Shown here piece after piece: positions 1-11,424 of a DNA stretch of 64,000 bases. The DNA is taken from positions 1,240,001 to 1,304,000 of the forward strand of contig JAJTUP010000007.1 of the NCBI GenBank assembly GCA_021399435.1, read 5' to 3'. The notes below the pieces were generated by a model. That model was given only the letters and a program-made list of their open reading frames with translations. It searched no databases and was not told the DNA's origin. Numbering within the stretch: position 1 is the stretch's first letter; the number at the start of each line of letters is the position of its first letter. The stretch is from Diaporthe sp. PMI_573. Taxonomy: Eukaryota; Ascomycota; Sordariomycetes; Diaporthales; Diaporthaceae. The translations under genes and the position numbers were made by a program.

Positions 1-133
1 CAGCTCGTCAATGGATTTATCCGGGTACATGATGTGCTCGCAACAGCTGGGTTCATCACGCCAAATTCGCATTTTGAAAGCTGATCACCCCAGTAATTAC
101 CTACACCCGACCATCCGGCCAGCCAACTTGGCT

Positions 134-971
134 CTAATCATCCCGCCCGTATGCTTTGTTAAGAGTGTCATGAAGCTTGCCCCACAGTCCATCTTGCCAT
201 GCGCGAACCATGTCCCACTCCGGCAATGTCTCTTTGATCATCCACAGCCAGCCTCCGACGATGAAATCTGCATAAGTGGGTGTGGCGCCTCTTGCGAGGT
301 GAACACCACTGCCTTTCTCGGCATACAGCTGCGCCAGCTCTCCAAGCGCCATCTCGAACTGGTTGAGCATAGCTGTCCTCTGTGGGCCGCGAACTGCGAA
401 CTCTTCCCAGTCTTTCCTTGAGGCCCGCCTGCAGAACTCGGCTCTCGTCTTTGCAGCAGTCTCCGGGTTGAGAGGTATCGTGTGGGCGCCGAGGACTACA
501 TATGTGGCAAAGACATTGTCCACCTGTGCGTTGAATTCTCGGTAAGAAGCAGCTATATTGTCGGGGAAAAGCTGGCGGGAGCTAGGATATGCCTCGTCAA
601 GGTAGAGGGCGATTTCAAACGAGTCGCCTACTACTTGATTGGCCTCGCGCGTGTGGTCGACTATCACCGGCAGGGTGTAGAAGTCGGTCTTGTCCAGGTG
701 GTGCTTTCGGCAAGGGGGAGCGCCAAGGCTTCTTCGGATTTGAGTAATCTCAGTGAGTTCAGTCCAGGAAGTCCTGTAGTCCAACCCAGAATGCAGGCGC
801 TTGAAGTTGAGGGCATATCTGTCTCAAAGCGTCAGAAGATTATCCTATTCATTATCGCTCTCCCAGGGCCCAGGGCAACGGGGGTAACAACCTTGTCTTG
901 CAGGGATTCGGAGCATACGGGCGAATGGGCGGGCCTGACGCGATATCATAGAAAGTGATTGGCTTCGGCAT
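134..971 (-). CDS. glutathione S-transferase, etherase-like class
   Basis: Predicted cytosolic glutathione S-transferase of 254 aa that would conjugate glutathione to, or cleave ethers or lactones in, small aromatic substrates. Two exons: 971-892 and 818-134, with a 73-bp intron; the split Arg codon rejoins exon 1, ending PNPCKT, to exon 2, which opens with YALNFK. The N-terminal thioredoxin-like half (about 1-95) carries ITFYDIASGPP, the cis-Pro segment TLPVIVD and DSFEIALYLDEAYP; the all-alpha C-terminal domain follows to the end. The pattern is closest to the fungal GSTs related to bacterial beta-etherases (LigE type). The start at 971 is the ATG directly before the conserved beta-strand; an upstream in-frame extension lacks family similarity. 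It may belong to the aromatic-metabolism block that starts 1.5 kb away, but this is inference. Confidence 0.85.
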
Positions 972-2434
972 GGTGTGGCACGAGCTAATAATGGGGCCAA
1001 AAGATGACGGTAACGGGCAATCTTTTGATGGCGGTGTCATTTGTTGGCATGGAATCTAATGCAATGTCCGCAAAGTCGGGAGTCGGTGCGAATGCCCTTT
1101 TAAGCCAGAGGGCTGGGTTCGATATCGCCACGAGAACGAGGTGAGTACACTACTACAGTGCATGTCTTGAGCGCGATACAGAATGACTCATAACGACCAT
1201 TTCCATGTCGATTCAACAGACGACCGGTTAGGCCGAAGTCTCACTGACCAGTGCAATGCACGTCACGCATAAGCGCTTGTCATCAAAGCCGAAGCTGCGA
1301 GGCAGTGTTGTCTATAATGGATCACCCCTGACTGAAGTTCCGAAAACATGTGGGCTGGATAACGATGTCTTCCCGGCTGCCCCAATCTGACGCCGTCTTA
1401 GGCTTTCCAGTTGTCGCCGGGAAAGCATGCGATCTACTAATCCGGGGCCACAAGGAACAAATCTATATGAATATTCGACCGGGAACAAGGTCCAGGTAGC
1501 CGGCAGTCTGCCTAGGCTTATTCCTCGAGCGGGCTTGTATCTGCTGGGGCAGGTTTCGCTGAGAAGCACCAAGATCGATAAAGCGCACCGTGCATTGGCT
1601 TCGTCCGTCTTCAGCCTAGCATACTTACGTCCTGACCATGCAGGTATTTTAGATCTAGGCGCAGCTGAATGCTCGACTCGTCGGTCCGTTGCCCTCAATT
1701 ACGAATCGTTCCGGGCGATGAGCTCCTGATGCTGAGCATTCAGTACGTCTATCGATATTACAAGATATTGCAACACGTGCCGATAGAGGCAGAGGCAACA
1801 TTCGTCACTAGGCCCGCCAGAGTACTTTTCATCATTGACACACGCCCAGCATCCCTGCTTGTAGATCAAAACGTCTTTAAGATCGCGAAGTGCTTGTATC
1901 TCAATGGAAGCCTTAAGCAGTGCGCGTGAATGGGATGTGTCGACCTGGGATGCATACCTCAAAATGTTGGCCCGCGGCTCGAAGTCGAAGAAATCGCGTG
2001 ACCTCAGGGGGCAGGATGGCATTATGGACATGGAAAATCCCTGGGAGCATTTTTCATGAGCGATGGGAGCCGACTAATCGAAAGGCACAATCCATGGTCT
2101 TTGTTGACCAAGTGTGTAGTCCCTTTTCCAATAATAGGCAAATACAGTGTCAGCCGTGTCCCGTCAGCCTTCTTGTAACATGGCTGGGTCTCCGAGAAAA
2201 ATTATCAAGACTGTACTCAAGCAAGAATCGTCGCCCCCATGAAATGCCAAATTTCAAGAGGATGAGTAAATACAACTTCCCAAGGATTCAATGCTTAGAA
2301 CTCATCACCTCACGGATTGTTCGTCCCATATATTACAATCCTCGCAACGTTGTATAAATGTAAAGAAGTAGTGCAATTCTAACATTGACTAGCCAATTAC
2401 ATCCAACGCCAGAATATAAAAGGTGCTGGATTTC
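972..2434. other. intergenic region, no supported gene
   Basis: About 1.5 kb between the GST start and the P450 stop. Several 85-145 aa open frames exist on both strands, for example 1312-1698 (-) and 1920-2357 (+), but none shows a recognisable domain, plausible splice partner or consistent codon pattern. The GST promoter should lie in the first few hundred bases. Confidence 0.5.
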
Positions 2435-4231
2435 TCAAGCCTTTGCACAAACCAACTTTACGCGATCTGCGTCTCTCATTCTGAGAAGTATCTCCAGATT
2501 TACATGATTAGTGCACTTGATGACGCGCTCTCTGGCGGTTTCTTCCTCCTCGCCAGGCAACTTCTTCACCCCGAGGCGGTGCTCCTTTAGTAGGCACGCA
2601 AGTACCGCCACCGCTTCAACTTTAGAGAACTTTTCTCCGGGACAGTTCTGCGGCCCATCCGACCAAGGGAAATACGTGTGAGGAAGTGGAGTCCAGAGGC
2701 CTTCACAGGAAATGTCCGAAGTAGTTGCACATGATGGATCAACAACAATCCATCTAGATGGCTTCCAAACAAGAGGGTCCGTCCAGTACTTCGGGTGAGT
2801 ATGGATGGCCAGGAGGTGGGGAGAAGTCCCAACGCCAGGGGGGATGACCAAGGTTTTCTCCCCGACCTGGATTTTCTGTGCATGGTATTTTGTCCATTTC
2901 GGTAGCGACATGATGGGCGGGTAAAGACGCAGTGTCTCGAGGAGCACAGCCTGACAACGCTTCAGGCGAGGAAATATAGTGTTGTAGTTCCATTTATCGA
3001 CAGTAGATGTCTTCATAGCATCGATGGCTGACAGCTCTTCTGCTACCCAGACTTGCACTTCTGGATGGGCGGCCAAGAGAAGCATGGTAAATGCCAGAGT
3101 GTTAGCGGTCGTATCATAACCAGCGAAGTTGATGACGAAGAGGTTTCCAAATATTTCGTCGATGGCAAGGCCTCTTTTGCCACCCCTTTTCCCTCTAACT
3201 TCAGGCTGAGCACTGACTTCTCTCTCATGCGTGTCAAGTGCGCGTATGAATGAGCTCATAAGGCTACCGGAATCCGGCTTATTGTCCCGGACGGCGCAGG
3301 TTTCATCGTCAAGCATCTGTACCATGTGCTTTTTGAAGGATCTTGCTGCGTTGCCGATTCGCACGAGGCTCTTAGGCACCAGCGAGCCCTGGAGGTATTT
3401 GTATGGGAGGATCATAAGGATAATAGCGTTATCAAGGACGGTCTGGAGGGCATCGCGGTAGCTGCCCGCCTCATCCTGGGCAGTTGTACTAGTATCCGTC
3501 GAGCCACGAAAATCATAGGACTTCCGGAACCCTGTAGCGGCGAGAACGTTGAGCGAAATGGTTCTCGTATCCTTTTGTACGCTGCTGATGCCTCCTATAG
3601 ATTGGAGAGGGCTGGTCCAATAGCGCACCATAGCTGCAGCTTGGCGGAGACTCTCATCCCAAACGAAAGACATAATACGCTCGTTGAAAGGTGCCGCGAG
3701 GACCTTACGATGACGTGGCCAATCGTCCCATCCAGCCGTAGAAATACACGGTCCGTAGACTTCGAGTATCTCTTTTCAGTCGAAGTTAGCACTTCAAGTT
3801 CCAACCTGGGAAACGATGAGAACACTTCAAGGCGGCTTACTGTAGTTTTTTACCGGTCGAATGAAGTCGGACCGCTGTTGAAAAAGCTCGTTGATCGCGT
3901 CCGGATCCGTGAATTGCAAGTAGAATGTCACGGGCGTTACCAAGGCCCAGACTGGTCCGAAACGAACTGCTGGGCTTGACTTCTCCCTAAAATGCCAGCC
4001 ACGATAGGAGAAGCGAATGAAATCGGGATAAGAGGACCACGCAATAGGAAGACGATCGAGGGATTTCCAGACATGACCTTGCAAGAAGACCCAGAGAAAG
4101 TTGACTGGGTCGATGGGCAGTCTCACGATGGGGACGTTCAGAGATTGGGCCTTGCGGACATTGAGTTCCAGGCATATCATACTCCAGCCAAAGTAGGCCA
4201 GAGCAAGACCACTAAGTATCTGGAAAATCAT
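2435..4231 (-). CDS. cytochrome P450 (first of three)
   Basis: Membrane-anchored heme-thiolate monooxygenase of 575 aa, expected to hydroxylate or epoxidise a lipophilic substrate at the ER with a P450 reductase. Two exons: 4231-3841 and 3771-2435; the 69-bp intron splits a Lys codon and rebuilds KNYKILEVYGP. The N-terminus MIFQILSGLALAYFGW is a signal-anchor helix. The I-helix motif FAGYDTTANT lies near residue 347, the ExxR motif ETLRLYPP near 409, and the heme loop FPWSDGPQNCPGEKF near 500, with the Cys ligand intact; Gln-Asn replace the usual Arg-x before Cys, as in some fungal CYP clans. The start is the first in-frame ATG; the frame runs upstream only through non-ATG codons. It sits at the left side of the block with the prenyltransferase and is a candidate tailoring enzyme. 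Substrate unknown. Confidence 0.9.
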
Positions 4232-5587
4232 GATCGTGGCGCGCAGGAAAGCAAGTGACAAGACGGGAATGGTAGTTAATCTGTGTTGTAATGGGGCGAA
4301 AAAGGATCAACGTTTAAAGACGCGTCCATCACATGTAATGGAGGCTCTCAACGAATATCGATCTCGCAAGATTGGGTAGGTGGGAATGTTTGGAGCAATC
4401 GGGTCAACGAACAACAACGCAAGCCAAATAGTGGTGTCCACCAGCCAGACGCGCAGTGGACTCTTGCCCGTGGCTGCCACAAACACGGAGAAAGATGAAT
4501 ATGTAACGACGAAAATTTTTGATATGTGGCTACAGCGGACAAATTCCAGCCGGTTGGGCGAGCAAATGCACACACTAACAGTACGTGCAGCCCAGTTCAC
4601 TCCCCACTCTACAGAACACCCTTGCTGCGTGGATATCTTTTCGCGCCCTGACAGATCTCCTTGCCCGTGCAGAGAGGGGCAGGTTATGGCTTTCCGGATC
4701 CAATGGCCCGAATCATTTTCTGAGAACGCCGAATCGTGCCCGAGAATTTGTTTAATTATCAGCTCAAGTGAGTCTACTTCCAGGAAATATTTGCTGTCAA
4801 TCTACCTACAATCATAGGGATTGCTGATCACGAGGCATTTCTGAGATTTTGGTCATGTGGGACTGATGCTACTGTAACATTGGTTGTTGGCTGCAAGAGA
4901 CAATCCTAAATTGGTTGTTGGCTGCAGGAGCAAGCCAACAAAATTTTGAAGCCTCTGATGGCCATGCACTCGTCGCTGTTGCAAAGTCGGGCAGCACTAC
5001 GCCATATTTGGTTTAGGGGGCCTCGAGCCCTCCTGTATCCGGAAGAAATAACTGTATCACTCCATGAAGCATGAACGATACATCCAATCCACAACATTGT
5101 GAAGAGGCGTTCCGTTCGTTGCAGATCAGGCTCCAAGTGCATTTTTGGCACTTGCCCCCCAACGACGTGAAGAGAGCTTTTTGGAGCAATTTGCAAATGA
5201 GTAAATTTAGATGATCACCCTCTCTATCCACAGGATTTGCCGTTAGACTTCTATGCACGTAGGCAGCCAGCCGACACTAATGTGGGAAAGTGCATTGATC
5301 TCCTGCCACAACTGTGGTAACTAATTACTTTGTCCTGTTATTCAGACACCGACTCTGTATCTTCGTCTGATCGCTTTTCTGGACCGTGTATTCCAAACCT
5401 TGCCCCCTTGGCTTATGTGCTCTGGCCCAAGTGGTGATTCTAGTATTTCGTGTCACTGATGTATAGAATACCGCCTATATTTTAAGTATGCTCTGTTTGC
5501 GACAGGAAATCCTCTCTTGACCATCCTCCCTCTGCAGGTAGTGACGCATGCATGCGAGTGAGCAGCTGCAGTATTGTCTCGGCACGG
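4232..5587. other. intergenic region with a short direct repeat
   Basis: About 1.35 kb between the P450 start and the NmrA-like stop. Short open frames at 4307-4600 (-) and 4380-4817 (+) overlap; the minus one has a hydrophobic stretch (VWLVDTTIWLALLFV) but no ATG start and no recognised family. A 21-bp direct repeat (4879-4930) and a 12-bp palindrome CGCATGCATGCG (5545-5556) are the only structures noticed. Confidence 0.5.
4879..4930. repeat. 21-bp direct repeat, 31-bp period
   Basis: Two copies of a 21-bp word starting ATTGGTTGTTGGCTGCA, at 4879-4899 and 4910-4930, differing at one base (A or G at position 18). The 10-bp spacer is unrelated. It lies in the intergenic region upstream of the P450; function unknown. 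Confidence 0.8.
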
Positions 5588-6575
5588 TCAGGCTGCAGAG
5601 GCTGAGATCTTTTTGATCAAGGACTCCAATTCAGCATCCGTCATGGAAGGTACTCCCAGCAGCCCATTGTCATTCTTCTCCCACGGAGAAAACGTCTCCG
5701 GCTTGGCGTTGGAATATCTGATCAACGTTCCAAAAGTCGCCATGTCAAATTTGCCGCTCTGCAGCTCAGCCAAAGCTTTGTTGTTGGCCTCATCCGCGTT
5801 CACGTTGATGACCTGCCACCCATCTGCCCCGAGCACGGATTGTGCGTGCTTGAGCACCTCCTGGCAGCTCTTTACCACGGATTGCACATACACCGGCCGG
5901 TTCTCCGTCTCCTCGGGGTGCTTCATGATTCCAGCGACGGCTTTACCAACCGAGTCTAGAGTCGTCCAGACAACTCGGTTGTCACCGCCGTCCATAAGCT
6001 CTGCCCGTTTGTTGTACAGATTGATTCCAGCGAACCCCGTTCGAAGATTCCAGTCCAAGAACGGCCCGTTTGCAACGATGGTCCAAGTCATACTGCCTTT
6101 CGACGACTTGCATTTCTCGTAAAGGTAGTTGTCTCGCTCGACGCGCTTTGAAAAAACTGGCAGGGAGTTGGCAGCCTTGTTGAGCGGGTCCAGGCTCCAG
6201 TCCGAAGGGATGTATCGATAAACTCCTGCAGCGACAGAGGCGTCCATAAGACGCTTAGGCGTATCATCCTGCACAAGCGTACAGTCGACAACAGCATCCT
6301 GGCCGGTAAGTGCCGCGGCTAGGTCGTCGGAGGATTCGAAGTCGACTTTCTTGACCGTGGCTGAAGACGGTAAACCAGTAGTATCACTGGACTTGCGGAC
6401 GAGTACCGTAACCTCAAAGCCTTGAGCGAGGAGGTTTGCCACCACGGGTGCACCGACATTTCCTCGGCCCTGTGATCAAATGTTACCAAAGATAATACTC
6501 AATGGAGACCCCCAGAGCGGGATTGGCGGGAGTCCTTACACCAGCGACGGCGACGTTCTGGATCTTTCGCGCCAT
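5588..6575 (-). CDS. NmrA/isoflavone-reductase-like NAD(P)-binding protein
   Basis: Atypical short-chain dehydrogenase of the NmrA/isoflavone reductase group, 305 aa, either a reductase of a phenolic or other small substrate or a redox sensor. Two exons: 6575-6540 and 6469-5588; the 70-bp intron has a GTAAGG donor and falls inside the dinucleotide-binding loop, so splicing restores VAVAGGRGNVG, a GxxGxxG Rossmann motif. After it come the second strand VTVLVRKS, VDCTLVQDD, and the family patch YIPSDWSLDP near residue 115; the active-site region FSKRVERDNYLYEK supplies a Lys and Tyr. The C-terminal half is the substrate domain. The ATG at 6575 is required for the first strand of the fold. It lies between a P450 and an ABM-fold protein on the same strand, which suits a tailoring reductase, but a housekeeping role is possible. 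Confidence 0.88.
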
Positions 6576-7560
6576 ATGGGGAATAATTCCTGTGATTGTT
6601 GATAGAGATCTCGTAACTGATAAAGTGTGAACCTAACGTTATTGATTCTTTCTTGACCCAATTTGTATCGTTTTACACAGACTGCTCCAATGTAGCCAAG
6701 GACTGGAAGTGGACTTGTATAAATATATGAGCACATGCGTGACAGATTTGTGCTTGCAAATATGTCATATGAGGTAGCTGCCATTTTCTGAGACATTCGG
6801 CGTGGGATGGTCCGTAGAATTCCGAGCATGTGAGAAATGACATCCTCAAGTTTAACTCTCGTCCAGATGCTTTCGCAGTGTCCGTACCGGATCCGCAGAG
6901 GCCGATTCAGCCGGACTGCCTCACAGCTACGGAGTCCCGTCCCGGAGATGTAGCTTGGTGCCATGATACTGCTCCAGAACTAGCCCATGTCACTCTTCCG
7001 GACGTTGTATTGGGGAAACCATGCATTGTGAGTCCATGTTTGCCTAAAAGAAAACATTAGGTGAAACGGGGATACATGGAAAGTTGAGATGTTTCAGCAC
7101 GGAACAACCAAGCGTTGCATACGACGTCGTAATGAACTGCTGTGAGCTTCACAATTCCAGGGCTCAGTCGACCAGATTGTAATTACGTGGAATTCGCCAA
7201 CCTGCACCGGCAGGAGCAAAGATCCAAACACTGCCAGCAACGGCTCTAAGCAGAACTTAGGAACGAAATATCTAGGTCTTTGCAGTCTTGATAGGGAACG
7301 CTGAGAATGTGTGTGTAATATGCTAAGGCTATGGTATTCTGATCTAACGCTATGTGGTTATCGACTAGGGATTGTCTTCACGCTGTGCAGACACATCATA
7401 CTGTACACACGTCTGCAACTTGACAAGGATCGTTCCGTGTAATCAGTTCTGCATTCTAACAACATCTCCCAAGCTAGCTACCTATGACCTAGACATGCAA
7501 TTCCTCAAAGCTTCAAGCTCTGCCAACTGTGAACAATGCTAGTCAAATATCTTTCCCAAT
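6576..7560. other. intergenic region, no supported gene
   Basis: About 1 kb between the NmrA-like start and the stop of the ABM-fold gene. Only short open frames (6536-6964 on the minus strand, 6830-7060 on the plus strand) without recognisable features. It should contain the NmrA-like promoter and the terminator of the next gene. Confidence 0.5.
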
Positions 7561-8248
7561 TTAGTTCGAGTTTGTGACGGAGAATCCCTTGATAGGAAAG
7601 TTGTAGTTGACGTGTTGGACCTCCACATCCCCGACACCACCAGGAATGTATGAAGCCTTGTCGGCCGCCTTGCTAGCGTCGATGCTGTCCCATCCGATTG
7701 CCCCGACAAAGACCTTGCCGTGGCCTTCAACCTCCTGTGTAGAGAAGCCCGAGGCCCCGCCACGTGAGCCAGGCATGCTGAACGCCTTTTCAATCATTGC
7801 CTTGAGCTCGTCCTCATTGCCAGTGCAATTGCGAATAGTGACCATCTCCACAATGGGCGAATTAATGGCTTCGCGTGGGGCGTAAGGCCTGAACTTGATG
7901 GTGTAGCCCCAGGGTTTACCGTTCAGGACGCTGCCCATCTGATCCATGGACTTGGAGTGGGCATCGCTTGACACGAAGGCATTCTTGGCTTCGGGAGAAA
8001 CCCAACCTGCGCCGGTCAATGCCTGCCTAGCCTTACACGTCTTGTTCTGTGTACTTACCAATCATCAAATCCAGAGTTTGCGGGTCCTCGCTGCGGGGGC
8101 CCCATCGTGTTCTGATATATCCAGGCTGGCCCTTGAGGGTCAAGAGAAGCTGCTTGTAAGGCTCCTTCCAATCCTCGACGCCACCCTTCACCGGGATAAT
8201 GACCCGTTCAGTAATCGCAGTTGGGGGAGGAGGTCCACTAGCGGCCAT
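7561..8248 (-). CDS. ABM-like dimeric alpha/beta-barrel protein
   Basis: Predicted 211-aa protein with two tandem ferredoxin-like (dimeric alpha/beta barrel, antibiotic-biosynthesis-monooxygenase type) halves. Two exons: 8248-8059 and 8006-7561; the 52-bp intron starts GTAAGT, splits a Gly codon and rejoins LDLMIG to WVSPEAKNAF. Half one (about 1-105) contains TERVIIPVKGG, GYIRTRWGP and the conserved segment WVSPEAKNAFVSSDAHS; half two (about 110-205) opens with the strand VEMVTIRN and includes FVGAIGWDS and VQHVNYNF. The ATG at 8248 is followed by a short Pro-rich leader. Members of this fold include cofactor-free monooxygenases and cyclases, but many fungal copies are uncharacterised. Its place between the reductase and the prenyltransferase fits a tailoring role; this is inference. 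Confidence 0.75.
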
Positions 8249-9758
8249 TTTGAATGTCTAAAGGGGCTGATAAATTTGGAAGTTATGGCTCTTGTCTGGG
8301 AATGATGTTCTGATGATAAACCTAGAGTTACGATGAACAACACACTGGAAACCGCTGATTCGACCGCAACTTTATATTACATGCTCTGGAATCAATACAT
8401 ACTTACTACGTGGACGAAGCTTCGATGTCTCCACTGCTTCTGGGAAGGATTGCTTTGATCGGACTGTCGCATTACTTGTCAAGTCCGGATTTACGACCGC
8501 TGCTTCATCACGATGCTTCCGTAGAACGCTCCGGGTCTTTTGCACCGGCGGGACCAAGGAGAAGTCCCCTCCGGAGACAGCCGCTTCAAGCCGCAATGAT
8601 ACGGCCCCTGACAATTCATGCAAGACAACACTGACGAGGCAGTCCACCTCCGGATGTCTTTCTGACGAAACCCAGTCTTGACTTCATTCCAGCAACTAAA
8701 GGCAGCGGATGTCCGAAGCACAACGGAATGCATGCCTATTTCTGATGACATCGTCGCAATCTGGCAAAGTGGCTGTCAGGCGGACGTCAAGGCAGACTAG
8801 ACTGCCTTGACGTCTGCCATGTTTCATCTGAAATCTCTACAAGCCTATTCTGTAGACGGCAAGGTGTTTCAAACAGGTATGGCAGGATCTATGTCTCGGC
8901 TCGCGGAAACATTTACTGCACTAGGAAACCCAAGTAACAGACGCTCATTCGAGCTGCGCCACGTTTGCAAAAGGTATCGTCCTATTCTCACCCCGCCAGT
9001 GACCAATCAGTCTGCCCACCTCCTGTCCAGAATTCGCATGGCACACTTGGAGATCGTGCTGAAACAATCCCCACTCGCCCCCCGTGCCGGGCAGAACGGA
9101 CATTGTGTGGCAACATACGAACCTACTGCAGTATTCAGCCTGGTGGCCAGTTGCTTCCGCGTGTGCCGGATGAGCGGGCAGTTGGATATGAGGGTTGGCG
9201 GGCAGCGAGATCGGTCCATGCCGAGGCAAAACTTCTCCGACCTACCCGGCCTCTGGGGCCAAGCTTGGCGCTGGAGAACAATCAATGATTCCGGACAGGG
9301 AATTCTTAGATGGGAGGAACTGTTTGCTTGGTGTCGTGACGATTTCGTGACACTTCCAGGTCTTGAATTTAATTCCGAAGCCGACGCCGGTACCTCTGTA
9401 CTTGGAATGCTTGAAGTCGAGTGAACCGAAAACCCGGATTGAGTGCATTTAGCTGTATTTACTATCTGCTTTCCACTGGTAGCTGCCCATCGGCTGGGGA
9501 AAGCCAATAACAAAGCAATTTTAACAACGTTGGTTGACAGCGTTGGCCCACTCCAAGTGGTGGTTTGAGTGAGAGAGGTTTGTTTCACTTGAAGATGCGG
9601 TCTGAGCATTGGATTGATTCACTCTGATGCAATTGTAGTAGCAATAAACGTTAACCCTGCTTACACAAATCCAACCAAGACCATCCATAAAAAAACCAGT
9701 CCGAGCTTGTATGACCTCCTTTCCCCAGCCAAAAAGAAAGCACAACACGTATAAGTAG
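8249..9758. other. intergenic region with inverted repeat; open frames unassigned
   Basis: About 1.5 kb between the ABM-like start and the DMATS stop. The longest frames, 8807-9424 (+, 205 aa) and 9007-9609 (-, 200 aa), overlap each other and show no family pattern, so neither is called. The clear structure is the 40-bp imperfect palindrome at 8779-8818. Confidence 0.5.
8779..8818. repeat. 17-bp inverted repeat with 6-nt loop
   Basis: Left arm GGCGGACGTCAAGGCAG (8779-8795) and right arm CTGCCTTGACGTCTGCC (8802-8818) are reverse complements apart from one G/A difference; the loop is ACTAGA. Each arm contains GACGTC, itself a palindrome that resembles a CRE/bZIP core (TGACGTCA-like). It lies about 530 bp upstream of the ABM-like gene start and 940 bp downstream of the DMATS stop. 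Confidence 0.85.
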
Positions 9759-11243
9759 CTAGTTATAGCCCTGGCACATGGGCGAAAAGTACGAAGAGAT
9801 GTAGTCGCCGTAGCCCAGGTGGCCTCGTCCGTAGTTGTACGACGTGTAGGACAAAGCACCTGGCTTTGAGAAATCCATGCCGGGTCTAGTTTGAAGACCA
9901 TACCGTTAGCCACATTTGATCATTCATCTGTCTGAAGCCCATGAACCGAAATCGAAGACTCACATCATAGCCGTGGCCAAAGCGCCCCTGGCGTACTTGC
10001 CCGCATGCCGTTCATAACCCAGCAACTCGAGAGCCTCGGTAAAGTTCGCTGTCGTGCGAATGTCGTTGGAATTAGTTTGCGCCCAGGGCAAATGACACTT
10101 AACCTCGATTCTTTCCTGGCCTGGCCTCATCTCGAAGACAAAGCAAATGCCTACATGGTGATCGTTTGGAAACCGAGGCGGCTTGGACTGCCCTGTAGCA
10201 ATCCCGTTAGGCTCGTCGAGAAGGAGGTGCCATATCTTGGATAGATTCTCGACGCCGCGCATGGTTGATTCGTCCATCTGCAGGCCACCCAGGGTACACA
10301 CGTCGCGTATGGTGCTTTTGGAGTTCGACTTTGTCCGAGCGTACACCTTGATCCGCGCCCTGGCGGGGTCGACACAGTCGATGGCGATCATCTCAACGGG
10401 AATGCGCTCTTTATATTCAGACAGAAACTTCGACAACTTGTCCACCACCTTGCTGAATCCCTGCCCACCGGGTTCAAGATTGCGAATGGTGTTCCAAGTC
10501 AACTCCGCTGTATCGACACCAGTGGCAAGGTGCTTGAGCACAGGGAAGAGGTAGACCTTCAGGATGCGCTCCCCCCCCTTCATGTCGAATGCCATGAAGA
10601 TTTGTGGCGCCCGGGGCTTGTGTGGTGGGAGTGCAGCTTTCGCCGTGGCCACCTCGCTCTTGTCATGTACGAACCAGCGAGACCAGACCTGCTCGAACCA
10701 GCGCGTATCCGCACCGGGCGCGACGTACCGTATCAGCGGTAGAAGTGTCGCTATCTTGTCCCCAGGGAAGGGATTTTCCGGGTCGTCATTCGGCAAGAGC
10801 GGCTCGAAGGAATAACGCACCACTGTGCCGTCGTTCTGAAAATTCCAGGACGGCTCGAACGGGGAGCCATCCATTGTCAACAACGGACGGACAGTGGCCT
10901 GAGGGGTAGGCGGTCCGTAGGTTGGCACCACGGCGTCGCGATATACGCGCATGTGGTCGAGCTGCTGCTCGTGTGTATAAGAGCCAGAGCTGCGGAGGAG
11001 AGTAGCCAATAGAGGCGCAGTACGCTGCCACCACCAGTTGTGATCCGGATTTGTTGGAGCTTCGAGACCACCAATCCAGCCGCTGGCTGCCAGTCCATTC
11101 GATTTGGGGCTGGCATGCTCAAAACGGCCGATGGCCTTAGACGCCCAGCTGGGCTCATCGTCTTCGGCAAGGCGGACCATGTTGTGTAGTAATTGGGGTG
11201 AAGCCGACTCGGCTGCAGTTGTGGTGGCTGTGAGAGTGCTCAT
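9759..11243 (-). CDS. aromatic prenyltransferase, DMATS type
   Basis: Prenyltransferase of the ABBA/DMATS family, 468 aa, expected to move a dimethylallyl or longer prenyl group from its diphosphate to an indole, tyrosine or other aromatic acceptor in the cytosol without a DDxxD motif. Two exons: 11243-9964 and 9885-9759. The 78-bp intron (GTGAGT donor, CTAG acceptor) changes frame and reveals the true C-terminus, MDFSKPGALSYTSYNYG to YFSPMCQGYN, typical of the family. Visible motifs: GGLEAP at about 59, the catalytic Glu130 in MDGSPFEPSW, VRYSFEP, and the diphosphate-binding basic residues in ILKVYLFP and ARIKVYAR. The ATG at 11243 is chosen because the frame upstream has no ATG and no similarity. 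A hairpin lies about 150 bp upstream. The acceptor cannot be told from sequence alone. Confidence 0.93.
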
Positions 11244-11392
11244 TACCGGATTGATAGGACCTTCGAGCGCGATAGCTGGAGTTGCCACTAATTCAATGAA
11301 GATAGCACAAATGTCGAATTCCACAGGTTTGAAACAGGCTCGAGTTTGTTGTGGCAAGCACCTTAGATTTATTTATGGCTTTGTGACCACGA

Positions 11393-11424
11393 GTGAACAG
11401 CCCAAGGTTCCTTGGGCTGTACAC
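11393..11424. promoter_or_regulatory. hairpin upstream of the DMATS gene
   Basis: Inverted repeat with 15-nt arms and a 2-nt loop: GTGAACAGCCCAAGG (11393-11407), TT, then CCTTGGGCTGTACAC (11410-11424). Only one A-A mismatch interrupts the pairing. It starts about 150 bp upstream of the DMATS start codon, in its promoter or 5' leader. It could be an operator for a dimeric regulator or an RNA stem; which one is not decidable here. Confidence 0.6.

Noticed and set aside
8807..9424. 205-aa open frame on the plus strand between the ABM-like and DMATS genes
   Set aside because: No recognised family, overlaps an equally long minus-strand frame, and no splice or promoter support. Could be revisited with RNA data.
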